DNA of 23,128 bases from Clostridium sp. (GCF_018372875.1 NZ_JAHAIF010000046.1:1-23128); one strand, 5' to 3'; positions 9,947 to 18,698 are shown, counted from the first letter of the stretch. Numbers and translations are program-made. Notes: generated from the sequence alone by a model not told the origin.

Positions 9947-10177
9947 ATGAAAACTGCATTATTAGTTTTAGAAGTTATATTAGGATTAATAGTTATTGTA
10001 TCTATATTAATGCAACCAAGTAAATCAGATGCTTTAAGTGGATTAGTACAAGGAAGCAAAAATGAAACTTTCTATGCTAAAAATAAAGTAAGAACAAGAG
10101 AAGTTATGTTAGAAAGATTAACAGTTATTTCAATGGTTCTTTTTGCAGCTACTACTTTAGTATTAAACATAATATAA
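9947..10177 (+). CDS. secG: Preprotein translocase subunit SecG
   Basis: Small non-essential membrane subunit of the SecYEG channel that stimulates SecA-driven protein export. The protein is 76 aa, typical for Firmicutes, with two hydrophobic helices (about 3-21 and 54-75). The cytoplasmic loop between them carries the family pattern MQPSKSDALSGLVQGSK at about 22-38. The strong AGGAGGTG site before ATG 9947 fixes the start. In many Firmicutes secG lies close to eno, rnr, smpB and ssrA. That order is kept here but is interrupted by hppA and a surface-protein gene. Confidence 0.93.
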   Translation: MKTALLVLEVILGLIVIVSILMQPSKSDALSGLVQGSKNETFYAKNKVRTREVMLERLTVISMVLFAATTLVLNII

Positions 10178-10189
10178 ATAAGATAAATT

Positions 10190-10220
10190 AACAGCTATTT
10201 ATGTAGCTGTTTATTTTTTT
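10190..10220 (+). terminator. Intrinsic terminator of secG
   Basis: An 8-bp stem AACAGCTA/TAGCTGTT with a 6-nt loop, then TTATTTTTTT. Confidence 0.92.
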
Positions 10221-10327
10221 GCCTTTAAATAAAATTTCCTAATTTCTTGTGACTATTTTATGGTGAAGATGAATAGCATATAGTGAGATAATAATGGACT
10301 GCTAATTTTTATTAAGGAGATGATAAA

Positions 10328-12352
10328 GTGAACTTATTAATAATATCTGCACTTTGTGGTATAGCAGCTCTACTAGGAAATATTTTTATTATAAAAGGAA
10401 TTGTTAAAAAAGATCCAGGGGACAATGAAATGCAGGAAATAGCTGGACATATTGAAGAGGGAGCTATGGCTTTTTTAAAGAGAGAGTATAGGTATTTAGC
10501 TGTTTTTATAGTAGTAGTTGGCCTTACTATAGCAATATTTCTTAAAGTGCAAACTGCAGTAGCATTTTTAATAGGTGCAGTATTCTCTATTTTAGCGGGT
10601 TATGTTGGCATGAGAGTTGCAGTAAAAGCTAATGTTAGAACAGCACAAGCAGCAAAAACAGGAATTAAAGAGGCCTTGTCTGTAGCTTTTTCAGGTGGAA
10701 CAGTTATGGGTTTATCTGTTGTTGGACTAGGACTTTTTGGATTAGGATTACTTACAATTATTTTTGATTTAAATACAGAATATATAACAGGTTTTGGACT
10801 TGGAGCTTCCTCAATAGCTTTATTTGCAAGAGTAGGGGGAGGTATTTATACTAAGGCTGCTGATGTTGGAGCTGACTTAGTGGGAAAAGTTGAAGCTGGT
10901 ATACCGGAAGATGACCCAAGAAATCCTGCTGTTATAGCTGATAATGTAGGAGATAATGTAGGGGATGTTGCTGGTATGGGAGCAGATCTTTTTGAATCAT
11001 ATGTAGGTTCTATAATATCTGCAATTACCTTAGGGTCACTATTAACTAGTGTATCAGGAAGAGATGGAGCAATATATCCTATGATATTATCAGGACTTGG
11101 AATTATAGCTTCTATTATAGGAATATTATTTGTTAAAAATATAAAGGGTAACAACCCTCAAAAAATATTAAATACAGGTAGTACAATATCAGGAATACTA
11201 GTGGTGATATTTGGAGCAATAGCTTGTTATTCTATGTTTAACTCACTAAAACTATTTATTCCAGTAATAGCTGGATTGGCTGTTGGAATGATAATAGGTA
11301 AGATAACTGAAGTTTATACATCCTCAGATTATAAATCAGTAAAACTTATTGCTGATGAATCAGAAACAGGAGCAGCAACTAACATTATTTCAGGATTATC
11401 AGTAGGAATGAAATCAACAGTTATCCCAATAATATTAATTGCAATTGGAATTTTAGTAGCTTACTTTGGTGTAGGAGGTGCTTCAGATGCTAAAGTAGGA
11501 CTTTATGGTATTGCCCTTTCAGCAGTAGGTATGCTATCAACAACAGCTATTACAGTAGCAGTTGATGCATATGGACCAATTTCTGATAACGCTGGAGGAA
11601 TTGCTGAAATGGCAAATCTAGATCCAGAAGTAAGAGATATTACTGATAAATTGGACTCTGTAGGGAATACAACAGCAGCCATAGGCAAGGGCTTTGCTAT
11701 TGGCTCAGCAGCACTTACAGCCTTAGCTCTATTTGCATCCTATGCTCAGGCTGTTAATTTAGAAAAAATTAATCTTTTAGAACCAACAACATTGGTAGGA
11801 GTATTTATTGGTGGAATGTTACCTTTCTTATTTGGAGCATTAACAATGTCTTCTGTAGGAAAAGCAGCAACTCAAATGGTTGAAGAAGTAAGAAGACAGT
11901 TTAAGGAAAAGAGAGGAATATTAGAAGGAACAGAAAAGCCAGATTATTCAAGATGTGTTGAGATATCAACTCAAGCTGCATTAAAAGAAATGGTTTTACC
12001 TGGAATATTAGCAATAGTAATTCCAATAGGTGTTGGTCTCCTTCTTGGAGCAGAAGCATTAGCTGGGCTTATTGCTGGGGGAGTAGTTACAGGTGTTCTA
12101 ATGGCTATTATGATGTCAAATGCAGGTGGGGCTTGGGATAATGCAAAGAAATATATAGAAGGCGGAGCTCATGGAGGTAAGGGAAGTGAAGCTCATAAAG
12201 CAGGTGTAGTGGGAGATACAGTTGGAGATCCATTTAAGGATACATCAGGTCCATCTATGAATATATTAATTAAGCTTATGACAATAGTTTCATTAGTATT
12301 TGCACCACTTATCCTTAAGTACGGAGGAATACTTCTTAATTTAATCAAATAA
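10328..12352 (+). CDS. hppA: K+-dependent membrane-bound ion-pumping pyrophosphatase
   Basis: Integral membrane enzyme of 674 aa, about 16 helices, that couples pyrophosphate hydrolysis to Na+ and/or H+ transport. Substrate-site signatures are [20 protein letters not shown] (179-198) and [19 protein letters not shown] (205-223); a third acidic site lies in the C-terminal segment [14 protein letters not shown]. In the [10 protein letters not shown] segment (446-455), Ala450 and Gly453 occupy the positions where K+-independent enzymes have Lys and Thr, so this is the K+-dependent subfamily. Many clostridial members pump Na+; the ion cannot be settled by eye. The start is GTG 10328 with AAGGAG 8 nt upstream. 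It recovers energy from pyrophosphate made in biosynthesis, which suits a fermentative anaerobe. Confidence 0.97.
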   Translation: MNLLIISALCGIAALLGNIFIIKGIVKKDPGDNEMQEIAGHIEEGAMAFLKREYRYLAVFIVVVGLTIAIFLKVQTAVAFLIGAVFSILAGYVGMRVAVKANVRTAQAAKTGIKEALSVAFSGGTVMGLSVVGLGLFGLGLLTIIFDLNTEYITGFGLGASSIALFARVGGGIYTKAADVGADLVGKVEAGIPEDDPRNPAVIADNVGDNVGDVAGMGADLFESYVGSIISAITLGSLLTSVSGRDGAIYPMILSGLGIIASIIGILFVKNIKGNNPQKILNTGSTISGILVVIFGAIACYSMFNSLKLFIPVIAGLAVGMIIGKITEVYTSSDYKSVKLIADESETGAATNIISGLSVGMKSTVIPIILIAIGILVAYFGVGGASDAKVGLYGIALSAVGMLSTTAITVAVDAYGPISDNAGGIAEMANLDPEVRDITDKLDSVGNTTAAIGKGFAIGSAALTALALFASYAQAVNLEKINLLEPTTLVGVFIGGMLPFLFGALTMSSVGKAATQMVEEVRRQFKEKRGILEGTEKPDYSRCVEISTQAALKEMVLPGILAIVIPIGVGLLLGAEALAGLIAGGVVTGVLMAIMMSNAGGAWDNAKKYIEGGAHGGKGSEAHKAGVVGDTVGDPFKDTSGPSMNILIKLMTIVSLVFAPLILKYGGILLNLIK

Positions 12353-12369
12353 TTATATTGGTAAAAAAC

Positions 12370-12422
12370 AAAAAAGATAATAAGGATGTGGTAATTAAAC
12401 TTACATCCTTATTACCTTTTTT
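12370..12422. terminator. Bidirectional terminator between hppA and the surface-protein gene
   Basis: An 11-bp stem AATAAGGATGT/ACATCCTTATT (12379-12389 with 12403-12413) has T-rich tails on both strands: T run at 12417-12422 on plus and the complement of A6 at 12370-12375 on minus. It lies between two convergent genes. Confidence 0.88.
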
Positions 12423-12430
12423 ACTTTAAA

Positions 12431-14239
12431 CTAGTGTTTTGGTCTATATTTCTTTCTTAATGCTACTACTCCACCTAATGAAGTCATCGATGCTATTAAA
12501 AGCCCTGCAATGTTTGAAGGGTCTCCAGTTTTAACTGGTTCAGATGGTTTAATTTCAGGTGTAGTAGGAGTTTCTGGAGCTTCTGGCATCTCTGGTGTTG
12601 GAGGGGGAGTTAACCCTTTAATATTTAATGTTTGAGTTAATACTATTGGAGCTTCATCCCCATAAGTTACTTTAACATTATAAGTTATAACCCTATCTTC
12701 ATAGCTAGGTTTTATAGCTAAGTTCCATCCGTCTCCAGCACCATAACCTGGAGCTACTGTTATAAAGTGATTTGGAGAATCTTCTTCAGCTTCACCTTCT
12801 TCACCCATAACTGGAAGTGGTAATAAAGTTAAGTCATCCTTAAATTCTTCTGGAATTTCTAAGTCAACATGAACATTTGGTTCATTATTAAAATCAGGAT
12901 CTTCTTCGCTATTATTATTTATTGTTACATCAACTTTATATGGGTTATATTCATTATCTTCATTTGGATTAATAGATACATTTTCTCCACCGGCTAAAGA
13001 AGCTGTAATATTACGTTCAGCATTAGCCTTTATAGTAACATTTTGTCTTACAGTCTTAGTCTCTGTAGAATCAGAATTAACAATTACATTAAAGTAAGCA
13101 TTTATGTCATCATAATAGTTGCCTTCAGCCACTTTTAATTGGATGTCTGAATTAGCACTTTGATCAGGTGCTAAAGTTCCTATATTATGTGTAGCATCCC
13201 CTACAATAGATAATAAATCTCTATATTCTTCTGGAATTTCAATGGTTGAAGTAACATCATTTAATGAAATATCACCACTATTTTTTACAGTTGCAGTAGT
13301 CTCGTAAGTTGGATAAGTTCCATCTTCATTTGCTGCTATAGTATCGTTATTTAAAACAGATACAGATATATCACTACTAATTTGAGTATTTAGAGAAGAT
13401 ACTCCATAGCTACTATCAATAGTTTTTGATTCTCCAGGAGCAAGAGTTATATCTTCCCAAAACATAATTACGCAACTATCTCCATTTGATAAATCTTCAT
13501 CCACATTATCGTCCCAATTATATCCAGCTGTAAATGAACCCCAATTAGTAAATTGAACTTTATTAGGTTTAGAGCTATTGGAAAAATTATATTTAGATAC
13601 AATAGTAGGATTTTCTAGATTGTCATAAGCAAACCAATAGTTTGGCACTTGGTTTCCATTAAGTTCTTTTTGCGTACTAAACCCTCCTATGCCAGGTACA
13701 TTAAATGGAGCGTGGTCATTAGAACCAAGCATAGTATCTAACATTGTTTGAAAAGAGAAAGTTTTTGATTCAGAACTATTATTAACAAAAGTATATTTCA
13801 TAGAAATAGAATCAGTGTAGGATGAATTAAGACCTTTTTCTAGGCTTAATTCACGTAATACTTTAATTCCATTAGTAGAGTTATAAGTTGATTTTACATG
13901 ATTTTCTTCAAAAGAGGTATCGCTCCAGCTGCTATCAAATGCTTCCATTGATTTGCTTCCGAATTTTAGAACCTCAGAATTTGTATATCCAAATAATAAA
14001 TCTTTATTATTATCATTTGAATTTACTGGGTCTCCACCAGTTGTAGTAATTGCAAACTCACCATCTTCAGATAACCAAAGCTTTACGAAGTCATTAGAGA
14101 TGTAGTTATTCTCATATTCAGACAATGCTGATATTGAATTAGTTTTTTTTTCAGTAGCACTTGTTGAAATAGCAGGCATTATTACTAAGGAAGTTGTAAA
14201 AGCTGCTGTAAGAATTAATGATAAAAATTTTCTTTTCAT
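12431..14239 (-). CDS. Secreted surface protein with LPXTG-like C-terminal anchor
   Basis: A 602-aa protein with a Sec signal peptide (KRK, hydrophobic core, cleavage probably near STSA-T about residue 28). An Asp/Ser/Asn-rich N-terminal domain of unknown function spans about 40-285. Two related Ig/CARDB-like repeats follow (about 288-405 and 411-542), each with the shared motif IEIPEEYRDLL (333-343) or LEIPEEFKDDL (460-470). A Pro/Thr/Glu-rich wall-spanning linker covers 543-567. The end is a sortase-type signal: PVKTG at 568-572, a hydrophobic stretch and the tail RKKYRPKH. The motif has Val where LPXTG has Pro and Pro in place of Leu, so the sortase partner is uncertain. The start is supported by GGGAGGT 8 nt upstream. 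A possible -10 TATAAT lies at 14277-14282 (minus) without a clear -35. Adhesion or wall function is plausible but not shown. Confidence 0.85.
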   Translation of the reverse strand: MKRKFLSLILTAAFTTSLVIMPAISTSATEKKTNSISALSEYENNYISNDFVKLWLSEDGEFAITTTGGDPVNSNDNNKDLLFGYTNSEVLKFGSKSMEAFDSSWSDTSFEENHVKSTYNSTNGIKVLRELSLEKGLNSSYTDSISMKYTFVNNSSESKTFSFQTMLDTMLGSNDHAPFNVPGIGGFSTQKELNGNQVPNYWFAYDNLENPTIVSKYNFSNSSKPNKVQFTNWGSFTAGYNWDDNVDEDLSNGDSCVIMFWEDITLAPGESKTIDSSYGVSSLNTQISSDISVSVLNNDTIAANEDGTYPTYETTATVKNSGDISLNDVTSTIEIPEEYRDLLSIVGDATHNIGTLAPDQSANSDIQLKVAEGNYYDDINAYFNVIVNSDSTETKTVRQNVTIKANAERNITASLAGGENVSINPNEDNEYNPYKVDVTINNNSEEDPDFNNEPNVHVDLEIPEEFKDDLTLLPLPVMGEEGEAEEDSPNHFITVAPGYGAGDGWNLAIKPSYEDRVITYNVKVTYGDEAPIVLTQTLNIKGLTPPPTPEMPEAPETPTTPEIKPSEPVKTGDPSNIAGLLIASMTSLGGVVALRKKYRPKH

Positions 14240-14440
14240 ATTTATTTACCTCCCACAAAATGTAAATACAAGTATAATTATATCCATTTAATGGTGATAA
14301 CATCGATGAAAAAGGTTCCGAATCGTTCACAAAAAGTTGACAATAGTTTTTAAAATGTGATTATAAATTTTTATTCATGAATAATATTTAGAAAGGAAAT
14401 GTCACAAAACAAAGAATGTAGTAGAATATATGAAAGTATG

Positions 14441-14468
14441 TTAAAGTAGTACAATATGGTAATATAAT
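14441..14468 (+). promoter_or_regulatory. Likely promoter of rnr-smpB
   Basis: TTAAAG (14441-14446), 16-bp spacer, TATAAT (14463-14468), 71 bp before the rnr start. The rest of the 300-bp divergent intergenic region (14240-14539) holds the leader of the surface-protein gene and a CCATTTAATGG palindrome at 14284-14294. Confidence 0.5.
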
Positions 14469-14539
14469 AAATAGATTAGTTATTTTTAGAATGGGAAATA
14501 TAATTAATGAAATATTATTCAAATATATAGGAGGTAATA

Positions 14540-16768
14540 ATGGGAATAAAAGATACATTATTAGAGTTCATGCGTGAAGAAGCATATAGACCGATGGATA
14601 TTCAAGAACTAGTTTCAGTTTTTGACATTAATCCTGATGAATATAGAGCATTTAAAAAGACATTAAAAACAATGGAGAAGGAAGGGCTTATTTTTAGAAC
14701 TAAAAAAGATAAGTTTGCACTTCCAGAAAGATTAGGACTTATTACAGGTAAACTACAAGCTCATGCTAAAGGTTTTGGCTTCTTAATTCCAGAAATAGAA
14801 GGAGAAAAGGATGTTTTTATTCCAAGTTCTTTTATAAATGGAGCTATGAATGGAGATAGGATACTTGTACAAATTACTAGAGAAGATAAAAATGGCAAGA
14901 AGAGAGAAGGAGAAGTAATTCAAATTCTAGAAAGAGCTAATACAAAGATTATTGGTGTATATGAAGACAGCAAAAACTTTGGATTTGTAATTGCAGAAGA
15001 TACAAGAATTAGCCAAGATATATTTATATCTAAAAAGGACAGAAATGGTGCTAAGGACGGAGATGTTGTAGTTGTAGAAGTTACTAAGTGGCCAGAGAAA
15101 AGAAGAAGTCCTGAAGGTGTAGTTAAAGAAGTACTTGGACAAAAGGGAGATAAGGGGTTAGATATTCTAACTATAATTAAAAAATATGGTCTTCCAGAAG
15201 AATTTCCACCTAAGGTTCAGGCTTTTGCAGCAGGTATTGACGAGGAAATACCTTTAAAAGAATATAAGAGAAGAAAAGACCTTAGGGATGTTAGAATGGT
15301 AACTATTGATGGGGAAGATGCCAAGGACTTAGACGATGCAGTTTCAATAGAAAGACTTGATAATGGAAGATATAGATTAGGGGTTCATATAGCAGACGTA
15401 TCTCACTATGTTAGAGAAAAGAATCCTTTAGATAAGGAAGCTTTAAAGAGAGGTACATCAGTATACTTAATAGATAGAGTTATACCTATGCTTCCTAAGA
15501 AGCTATCTAATGGTATTTGTTCATTAAATCCTAAGGTAGACAGGTTAACACTTTCTTGTATCATGATTATAGATGGTAGTGGTAAGGTTTTAGACCATGA
15601 AATTGTTGAATCTGTAATAAGAACAAATGAAAGAATGACTTATACAGATGTAACTAAGATACTTAGGGATAATGACCCAGAGCTAAGTAAGAGATATGAC
15701 TATCTTTTAGATGACTTTAAAGCAATGGAAGAGCTTTGTAATATTTTATATAAGAAGAGAACAAAAAGAGGAGCTATAGATTTTGAGTTTGAGGAATCTA
15801 AAATTATATTAAATGAATTTGGTAAGCCTATTGATATTAAGCCTTATGAGAGAGAAATAGCAAACAGAATAATAGAAGAATTTATGCTTGTTTGTAATGA
15901 AACAGTAGCTGAGCATATGTTCTGGAGCCATTTACCATTTGTTTATAGAATTCATGAGGATCCAGATGAAGAAAAGCTTGAAAAATTCAGAGAATTTATA
16001 TATAACCTAGGCTATATTGTTAAATGGAATGGAGAGGTTAAACCTAGAAATCTTCAAGAAATTTTAGAAAAGGTAAAGGGGAAGAAAGAAGAAACAGTTG
16101 TAAGTACTTTACTTTTAAGAAGCATGATGAGAGCAAAATATTCTCCTGAATGTGTAGGACACTTTGGTCTTGCAGCTAAGTATTATTGCCACTTTACTTC
16201 CCCAATTAGAAGATATCCAGATTTACAAATTCATAGAATAATTAAGGAATTTATAAATGGTAAGATAGATGATGATAGAAGTAAGAAATTAACAGCTCTT
16301 GTTGATTATGCAGCAAGACAATCTAGTGAAAGAGAAAATATTGCAACAGAGGCAGAAAGAGAAGTTGACGATCTTAAGAAGGCTGAATATATGTTAGATA
16401 GAATTGGAGAAGAGTTTGAAGGTATTGTATCTTCAGTTACTTCATTTGGTATGTTTGTAGAATTGCCTAATACAATTGAAGGATTAATTCATATAACAGC
16501 TTTAGATGATGATTACTATATTTATGATGAAAATCATTTATGCTTAATGGGTGAAAGAACTAAGAAGATTTATAGATTGGGTGATTTTGTTAAGGTTAGA
16601 TGTAGCAAGGTAGATATTCCAAACCGTGAAATATATTTTGATATGGTTGAAGACGAGTATGTTAGGGAAGAAATTAAGGCTAGCAAAGAATTGGCTGAAA
16701 AAATATCTGAAGTTAAGCAAGAACTTAAAGAGGAAGACGTTGAAGAAACAGATAATAATATATTATAA
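14540..16768 (+). CDS. rnr: Ribonuclease R (3'-5' exoribonuclease)
   Basis: Processive 3'-5' exoribonuclease that degrades structured RNA and, with tmRNA-SmpB, clears nonstop mRNA from rescued ribosomes. The protein is 742 aa. In order it has an N-terminal winged-helix region (1-65), two cold-shock-type OB domains (about 66-200), the RNB catalytic domain (about 245-575) with the acidic cluster DGEDAKDLDD at 257-266, and a C-terminal S1 domain (about 628-712, GIVSSVTSFGMFVELPN). An acidic tail follows. The ribosome site AGGAGG lies just upstream of ATG 14540. smpB follows in the same direction with no terminator between, and ssrA is next, keeping the trans-translation genes together. Confidence 0.97.
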   Translation: MGIKDTLLEFMREEAYRPMDIQELVSVFDINPDEYRAFKKTLKTMEKEGLIFRTKKDKFALPERLGLITGKLQAHAKGFGFLIPEIEGEKDVFIPSSFINGAMNGDRILVQITREDKNGKKREGEVIQILERANTKIIGVYEDSKNFGFVIAEDTRISQDIFISKKDRNGAKDGDVVVVEVTKWPEKRRSPEGVVKEVLGQKGDKGLDILTIIKKYGLPEEFPPKVQAFAAGIDEEIPLKEYKRRKDLRDVRMVTIDGEDAKDLDDAVSIERLDNGRYRLGVHIADVSHYVREKNPLDKEALKRGTSVYLIDRVIPMLPKKLSNGICSLNPKVDRLTLSCIMIIDGSGKVLDHEIVESVIRTNERMTYTDVTKILRDNDPELSKRYDYLLDDFKAMEELCNILYKKRTKRGAIDFEFEESKIILNEFGKPIDIKPYEREIANRIIEEFMLVCNETVAEHMFWSHLPFVYRIHEDPDEEKLEKFREFIYNLGYIVKWNGEVKPRNLQEILEKVKGKKEETVVSTLLLRSMMRAKYSPECVGHFGLAAKYYCHFTSPIRRYPDLQIHRIIKEFINGKIDDDRSKKLTALVDYAARQSSERENIATEAEREVDDLKKAEYMLDRIGEEFEGIVSSVTSFGMFVELPNTIEGLIHITALDDDYYIYDENHLCLMGERTKKIYRLGDFVKVRCSKVDIPNREIYFDMVEDEYVREEIKASKELAEKISEVKQELKEEDVEETDNNIL

Positions 16769-16804
16769 TTTATAAAAGAAATAAAAGCTAAGTAGGTGAG
16801 AAAT

Positions 16805-17275
16805 TTGGTAAGAAAAAAGAATAGTAATTCCTTAGCTGAAAATAGAAAAGCACGTCATGACTACTTTATTGAAGAAACTATGGAGGCAGGATTAGCTCTA
16901 GTTGGTACAGAAGTTAAATCAATTAGAGGAGGTAAGTGTAATTTAAAGGATAGCTATGCAGATATAGAGAATGGTGAAATTCTTATAAAGCAAATGCATG
17001 TAAGCCCATATGAACAAGGAAACATTTTTAATGTTGATCCTATGAGAAATAGAAAGTTATTACTTCATAAGGAAGAAATTTTTAGACTTCAAGGATTGGT
17101 TCAAAGGGATGGATATACTTTAATTCCATTGTCACTTTATTTAAAGAATGGTAGAGTTAAGGTTGCTCTTGGGGTTTGTAAAGGTAAGAAGAATTATGAT
17201 AAGAGAGATTCTATGCTAGAAAAAGCTGCTAAGAGAGATATGGATAGAGCTATTAAAAATAGTGGAAGATATTAG
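16805..17275 (+). CDS. smpB: SsrA-binding protein SmpB
   Basis: Binds the tRNA-like part of tmRNA and carries it to stalled ribosomes. The preferred start is TTG 16805, giving 156 aa beginning [26 protein letters not shown] at 16794-16799 then sits 5 nt upstream. The in-frame GTG at 16796 (159 aa) would overlap that site. Family features are [12 protein letters not shown], the [19 protein letters not shown] stretch and the basic C-terminal tail [24 protein letters not shown], which reads the empty mRNA channel. It lies 36 nt after rnr, probably in one operon, and about 820 nt before its RNA partner ssrA. Confidence 0.96.
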   Translation: MVRKKNSNSLAENRKARHDYFIEETMEAGLALVGTEVKSIRGGKCNLKDSYADIENGEILIKQMHVSPYEQGNIFNVDPMRNRKLLLHKEEIFRLQGLVQRDGYTLIPLSLYLKNGRVKVALGVCKGKKNYDKRDSMLEKAAKRDMDRAIKNSGRY

Positions 17276-17302
17276 TTAGGATAAAAAAGATAATAACTAG
17301 GT

Positions 17303-17335
17303 AAAAGAGAAATTGCTGGGCAATTTCTCTTTTTT
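17303..17335 (+). terminator. Intrinsic terminator of rnr-smpB
   Basis: A 13-bp stem (17303-17315 with 17321-17333) with a CTGGG loop and T tail. It is preceded by AAAAAAGATAATAA at 17283-17296, the same string found before two other terminators in the window. Confidence 0.92.
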
Positions 17336-17385
17336 ACTGTCTAGGAAAATATAAAATTTCAATTAGCTATAAATCAAAGGTATTA

Positions 17386-17475
17386 TTACATTTTTATAAT
17401 TTCATTACCTTCAGCATCAGTAGATTTGATATTTATTTGCTGTTCCTTGGAGCTTTGCTTTGTTAGAACTTCATT
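17386..17475 (-). pseudogene. Possible remnant of a protein C terminus
   Basis: A 29-codon open stretch on the minus strand, ending in TAA, reads like ordinary protein (…KEQQINIKSTDAEGNEIIKM). It has no start codon or ribosome site and is closed upstream by an in-frame stop at 17476-17478. It may be the eroded tail of a lost gene. It could also be chance. Confidence 0.25.
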
Positions 17476-17640
17476 TTAGTTATATAAAAAATAAAAATAA
17501 TATTATTAATATAAATAATAAATCTTAGAAAAATTCTTTTATAATAAAAATTCTAATAAATATAACAATACATAAATATAACAATATATAAATATATAGG
17601 AATAATCCGGTCTGAGGAAAGATTTTGTGGAGCTGTGAAT
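17476..17640. other. Very AT-rich gene-free stretch
   Basis: Between the remnant and the terminator of the 59-aa gene. It holds short A/T runs and a small tandem repeat but no open frame with a ribosome site. No RNA fold was recognised. Confidence 0.5.
17556..17596. repeat. 16-bp tandem repeat, about 2.5 copies
   Basis: Unit ATAAATATAACAATAC/T at 17556-17571 and 17572-17587 plus a 9-bp partial copy. Very A/T-rich, probably a simple-sequence expansion. Confidence 0.7.
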
Positions 17641-17653
17641 GATTTTATAAAAT

Positions 17654-17688
17654 AAAAAAAATAGCTTCAAAAAATTTTTGGAAGCTAT
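17654..17688 (-). terminator. Terminator of the 59-aa membrane protein gene
   Basis: Read on the minus strand, ATAGCTTC pairs with GAAGCTAT (17681-17688 with 17661-17668) around an A/T inner stem, followed by seven T. It lies 24 nt past the stop codon of the small gene, supporting that gene as a real unit. Confidence 0.8.
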
Positions 17689-17711
17689 AGAGAGAAGTGT
17701 TAAATAAATTT

Positions 17712-17891
17712 TTATATATTTTCTATAGTGAAGTTATAAAATGGTTGGTATTCTACTGAAGTTGATTCTCCTGTGATTAAAAATAAAGCAGATGCTAAGA
17801 TGTACATGAGAATTAAAACTAGAAGAACAGTTCGTAAGGTTAATCTTTTTTCTTTTATTACCGATAACACATCGCTGATCCAAATCTCCAT
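17712..17891 (-). CDS. 59-aa single-pass membrane protein, unannotated small gene
   Basis: Unknown family. The minus strand has AAAGGAGA about 7 nt before ATG 17891, an uninterrupted 59-codon frame and a terminator 24 nt after the stop. The N-terminal 20 residues are cytoplasmic in character (MEIWISDVLSVIKEKRLTLR). One hydrophobic helix follows at about 21-40 (TVLLVLILMYILASALFLIT), then a short polar tail to residue 59. The positive residues before the helix predict N-in, C-out topology. It lies between smpB and ssrA on the opposite strand and is too short for normal ORF cutoffs. It could be a small stress peptide, toxin-like protein or membrane-complex accessory; nothing distinguishes these here. 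No antitoxin RNA was seen. Confidence 0.65.
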   Translation of the reverse strand: MEIWISDVLSVIKEKRLTLRTVLLVLILMYILASALFLITGESTSVEYQPFYNFTIENI

Positions 17892-18002
17892 AAATTTTTC
17901 TCCTTTGTTTAATAAGTTCAGTAGTAGTATTCTCTTTTATTTATAGAATTATTTTCAAAAAAGCATATTTATACGTGGCAATTATTTCAGAGGACCGTCA
18001 CA

Positions 18003-18031
18003 TTGACAGTGAATTTTTTATATTATATAAT
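18003..18031 (+). promoter_or_regulatory. Consensus promoter of ssrA
   Basis: TTGACA (18003-18008), exactly 17 bp, TATAAT (18026-18031): a perfect vegetative sigma-factor promoter. Transcription should start near 18038, leaving a leader of about 59 nt to be removed by RNase P at 18097. A perfect 9-bp inverted repeat (CAGTGAATT at 18007-18015, AATTCACTG at 18033-18041) brackets the spacer and -10 box. Confidence 0.9.
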
Positions 18032-18192
18032 GAATTCACTGAAGAAATTAAAAACTAAATATTAAAATTTGTTTTGAAAGTTCTTCTTATCAACATGGGG
18101 GCGTTTTGGCTTCGACGGGGGTAAGATGGGTTTGATAAGCGAGCCGAGGTAAGCATGTTCCCTCGTTAATCAAGTATGCATTAAAGATAAAC

Positions 18193-18222
18193 GCAGAAGA
18201 TAATTTTGCATTAGCAGCTTAA
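18193..18222 (+). other. tmRNA tag-peptide reading frame
   Basis: Resume codon GCA 18193, encoding AEDNFALAA, stop TAA. The LAA end is the usual ClpXP-type degradation signal. Confidence 0.95.
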
Positions 18223-18432
18223 TATAGCCGCTCATCAGTCCAGGATGCCTACGTCTTGGGTAGCTGGTGTCATAAAGTAGGAAACGAAGTCTAGCAAAGC
18301 TTTGAGCTAGAGGGGTATTTATGAAGCTAGGGAGTGAGAAGTTTGTTTGTGAGCTAACTCATGACCGAAATTTTAATCACAAACTACGCTCGTAGAAAGT
18401 CAGGCTGGTCTGCTTTCGGACAGGGGTTCGAT

Positions 18433-18698
18433 TCGTAAAAGAGTCGCCTTATGTGGTAACACATAAGTGAAAACTTGGCTTTATCGGTGAAACCGTAACA
18501 TGTGACGATGACGGCAATACCGAGAGGTATGTGAAGAAATTCAACAGCCTTGTATCGACTTATAGGTTCCTAAAGTTTAAAGCTATGGAATACTAGGATA
18601 GAAGATTAAAACTATAAAATGCTTCTATAATACGCCAAGAGGCAAGAAAAACTTGTCTAAGATATAGTCAGGGCTATATGAAAATATGGATGCTGCCG
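18433..18698 (+). ncRNA. Group I intron (subgroup IA-like) in the tmRNA T-loop
   Basis: A 266-nt ribozyme without an internal protein gene. P1: exon CGAT plus intron TC pairs with GAGTCG (about 18441-18446), putting a U·G pair exactly at the 5' splice site after T18432. P2: CTTATGTG/CACATAAG (18448-18455, 18460-18467). P3: CTTGGC (18474-18479) with GCCAAG (18634-18639). P7: GACTTATA with the classic bulge (18557-18564) pairs with TATAGTC (18663-18669) inside AGATATAGTC, matching the conserved S element. P8: AGGCAAG/CTTGTCT. Between the P7 strand and P3' are two extra hairpins (TTCC/GGAA and TAGAAG/CTTCTA), as in P7.1/P7.2 of subgroup IA. The last base is the expected G (18698). Splicing should be self-catalysed with guanosine. 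Exact ends are inferred from P1 and from restoring a 7-nt T-loop. Confidence 0.9.

Noticed and set aside
10846..11154. 102-codon minus-strand frame inside hppA, and similar ones at 11503-11688, 9235-9447, 14927-15142, 18900-19094 and 20070-20318
   Set aside because: All lie antisense within clear genes (18900-19094 only partly, across the gajA start), have biased low-complexity translations and no ribosome sites.
17556..17596. CRISPR-like array
   Set aside because: Units are contiguous 16-bp A/T repeats without spacers, and no cas genes are near.
18433..18698. Homing endonuclease gene inside the intron
   Set aside because: At 266 nt the intron is a bare ribozyme; no open frame of useful length is present.
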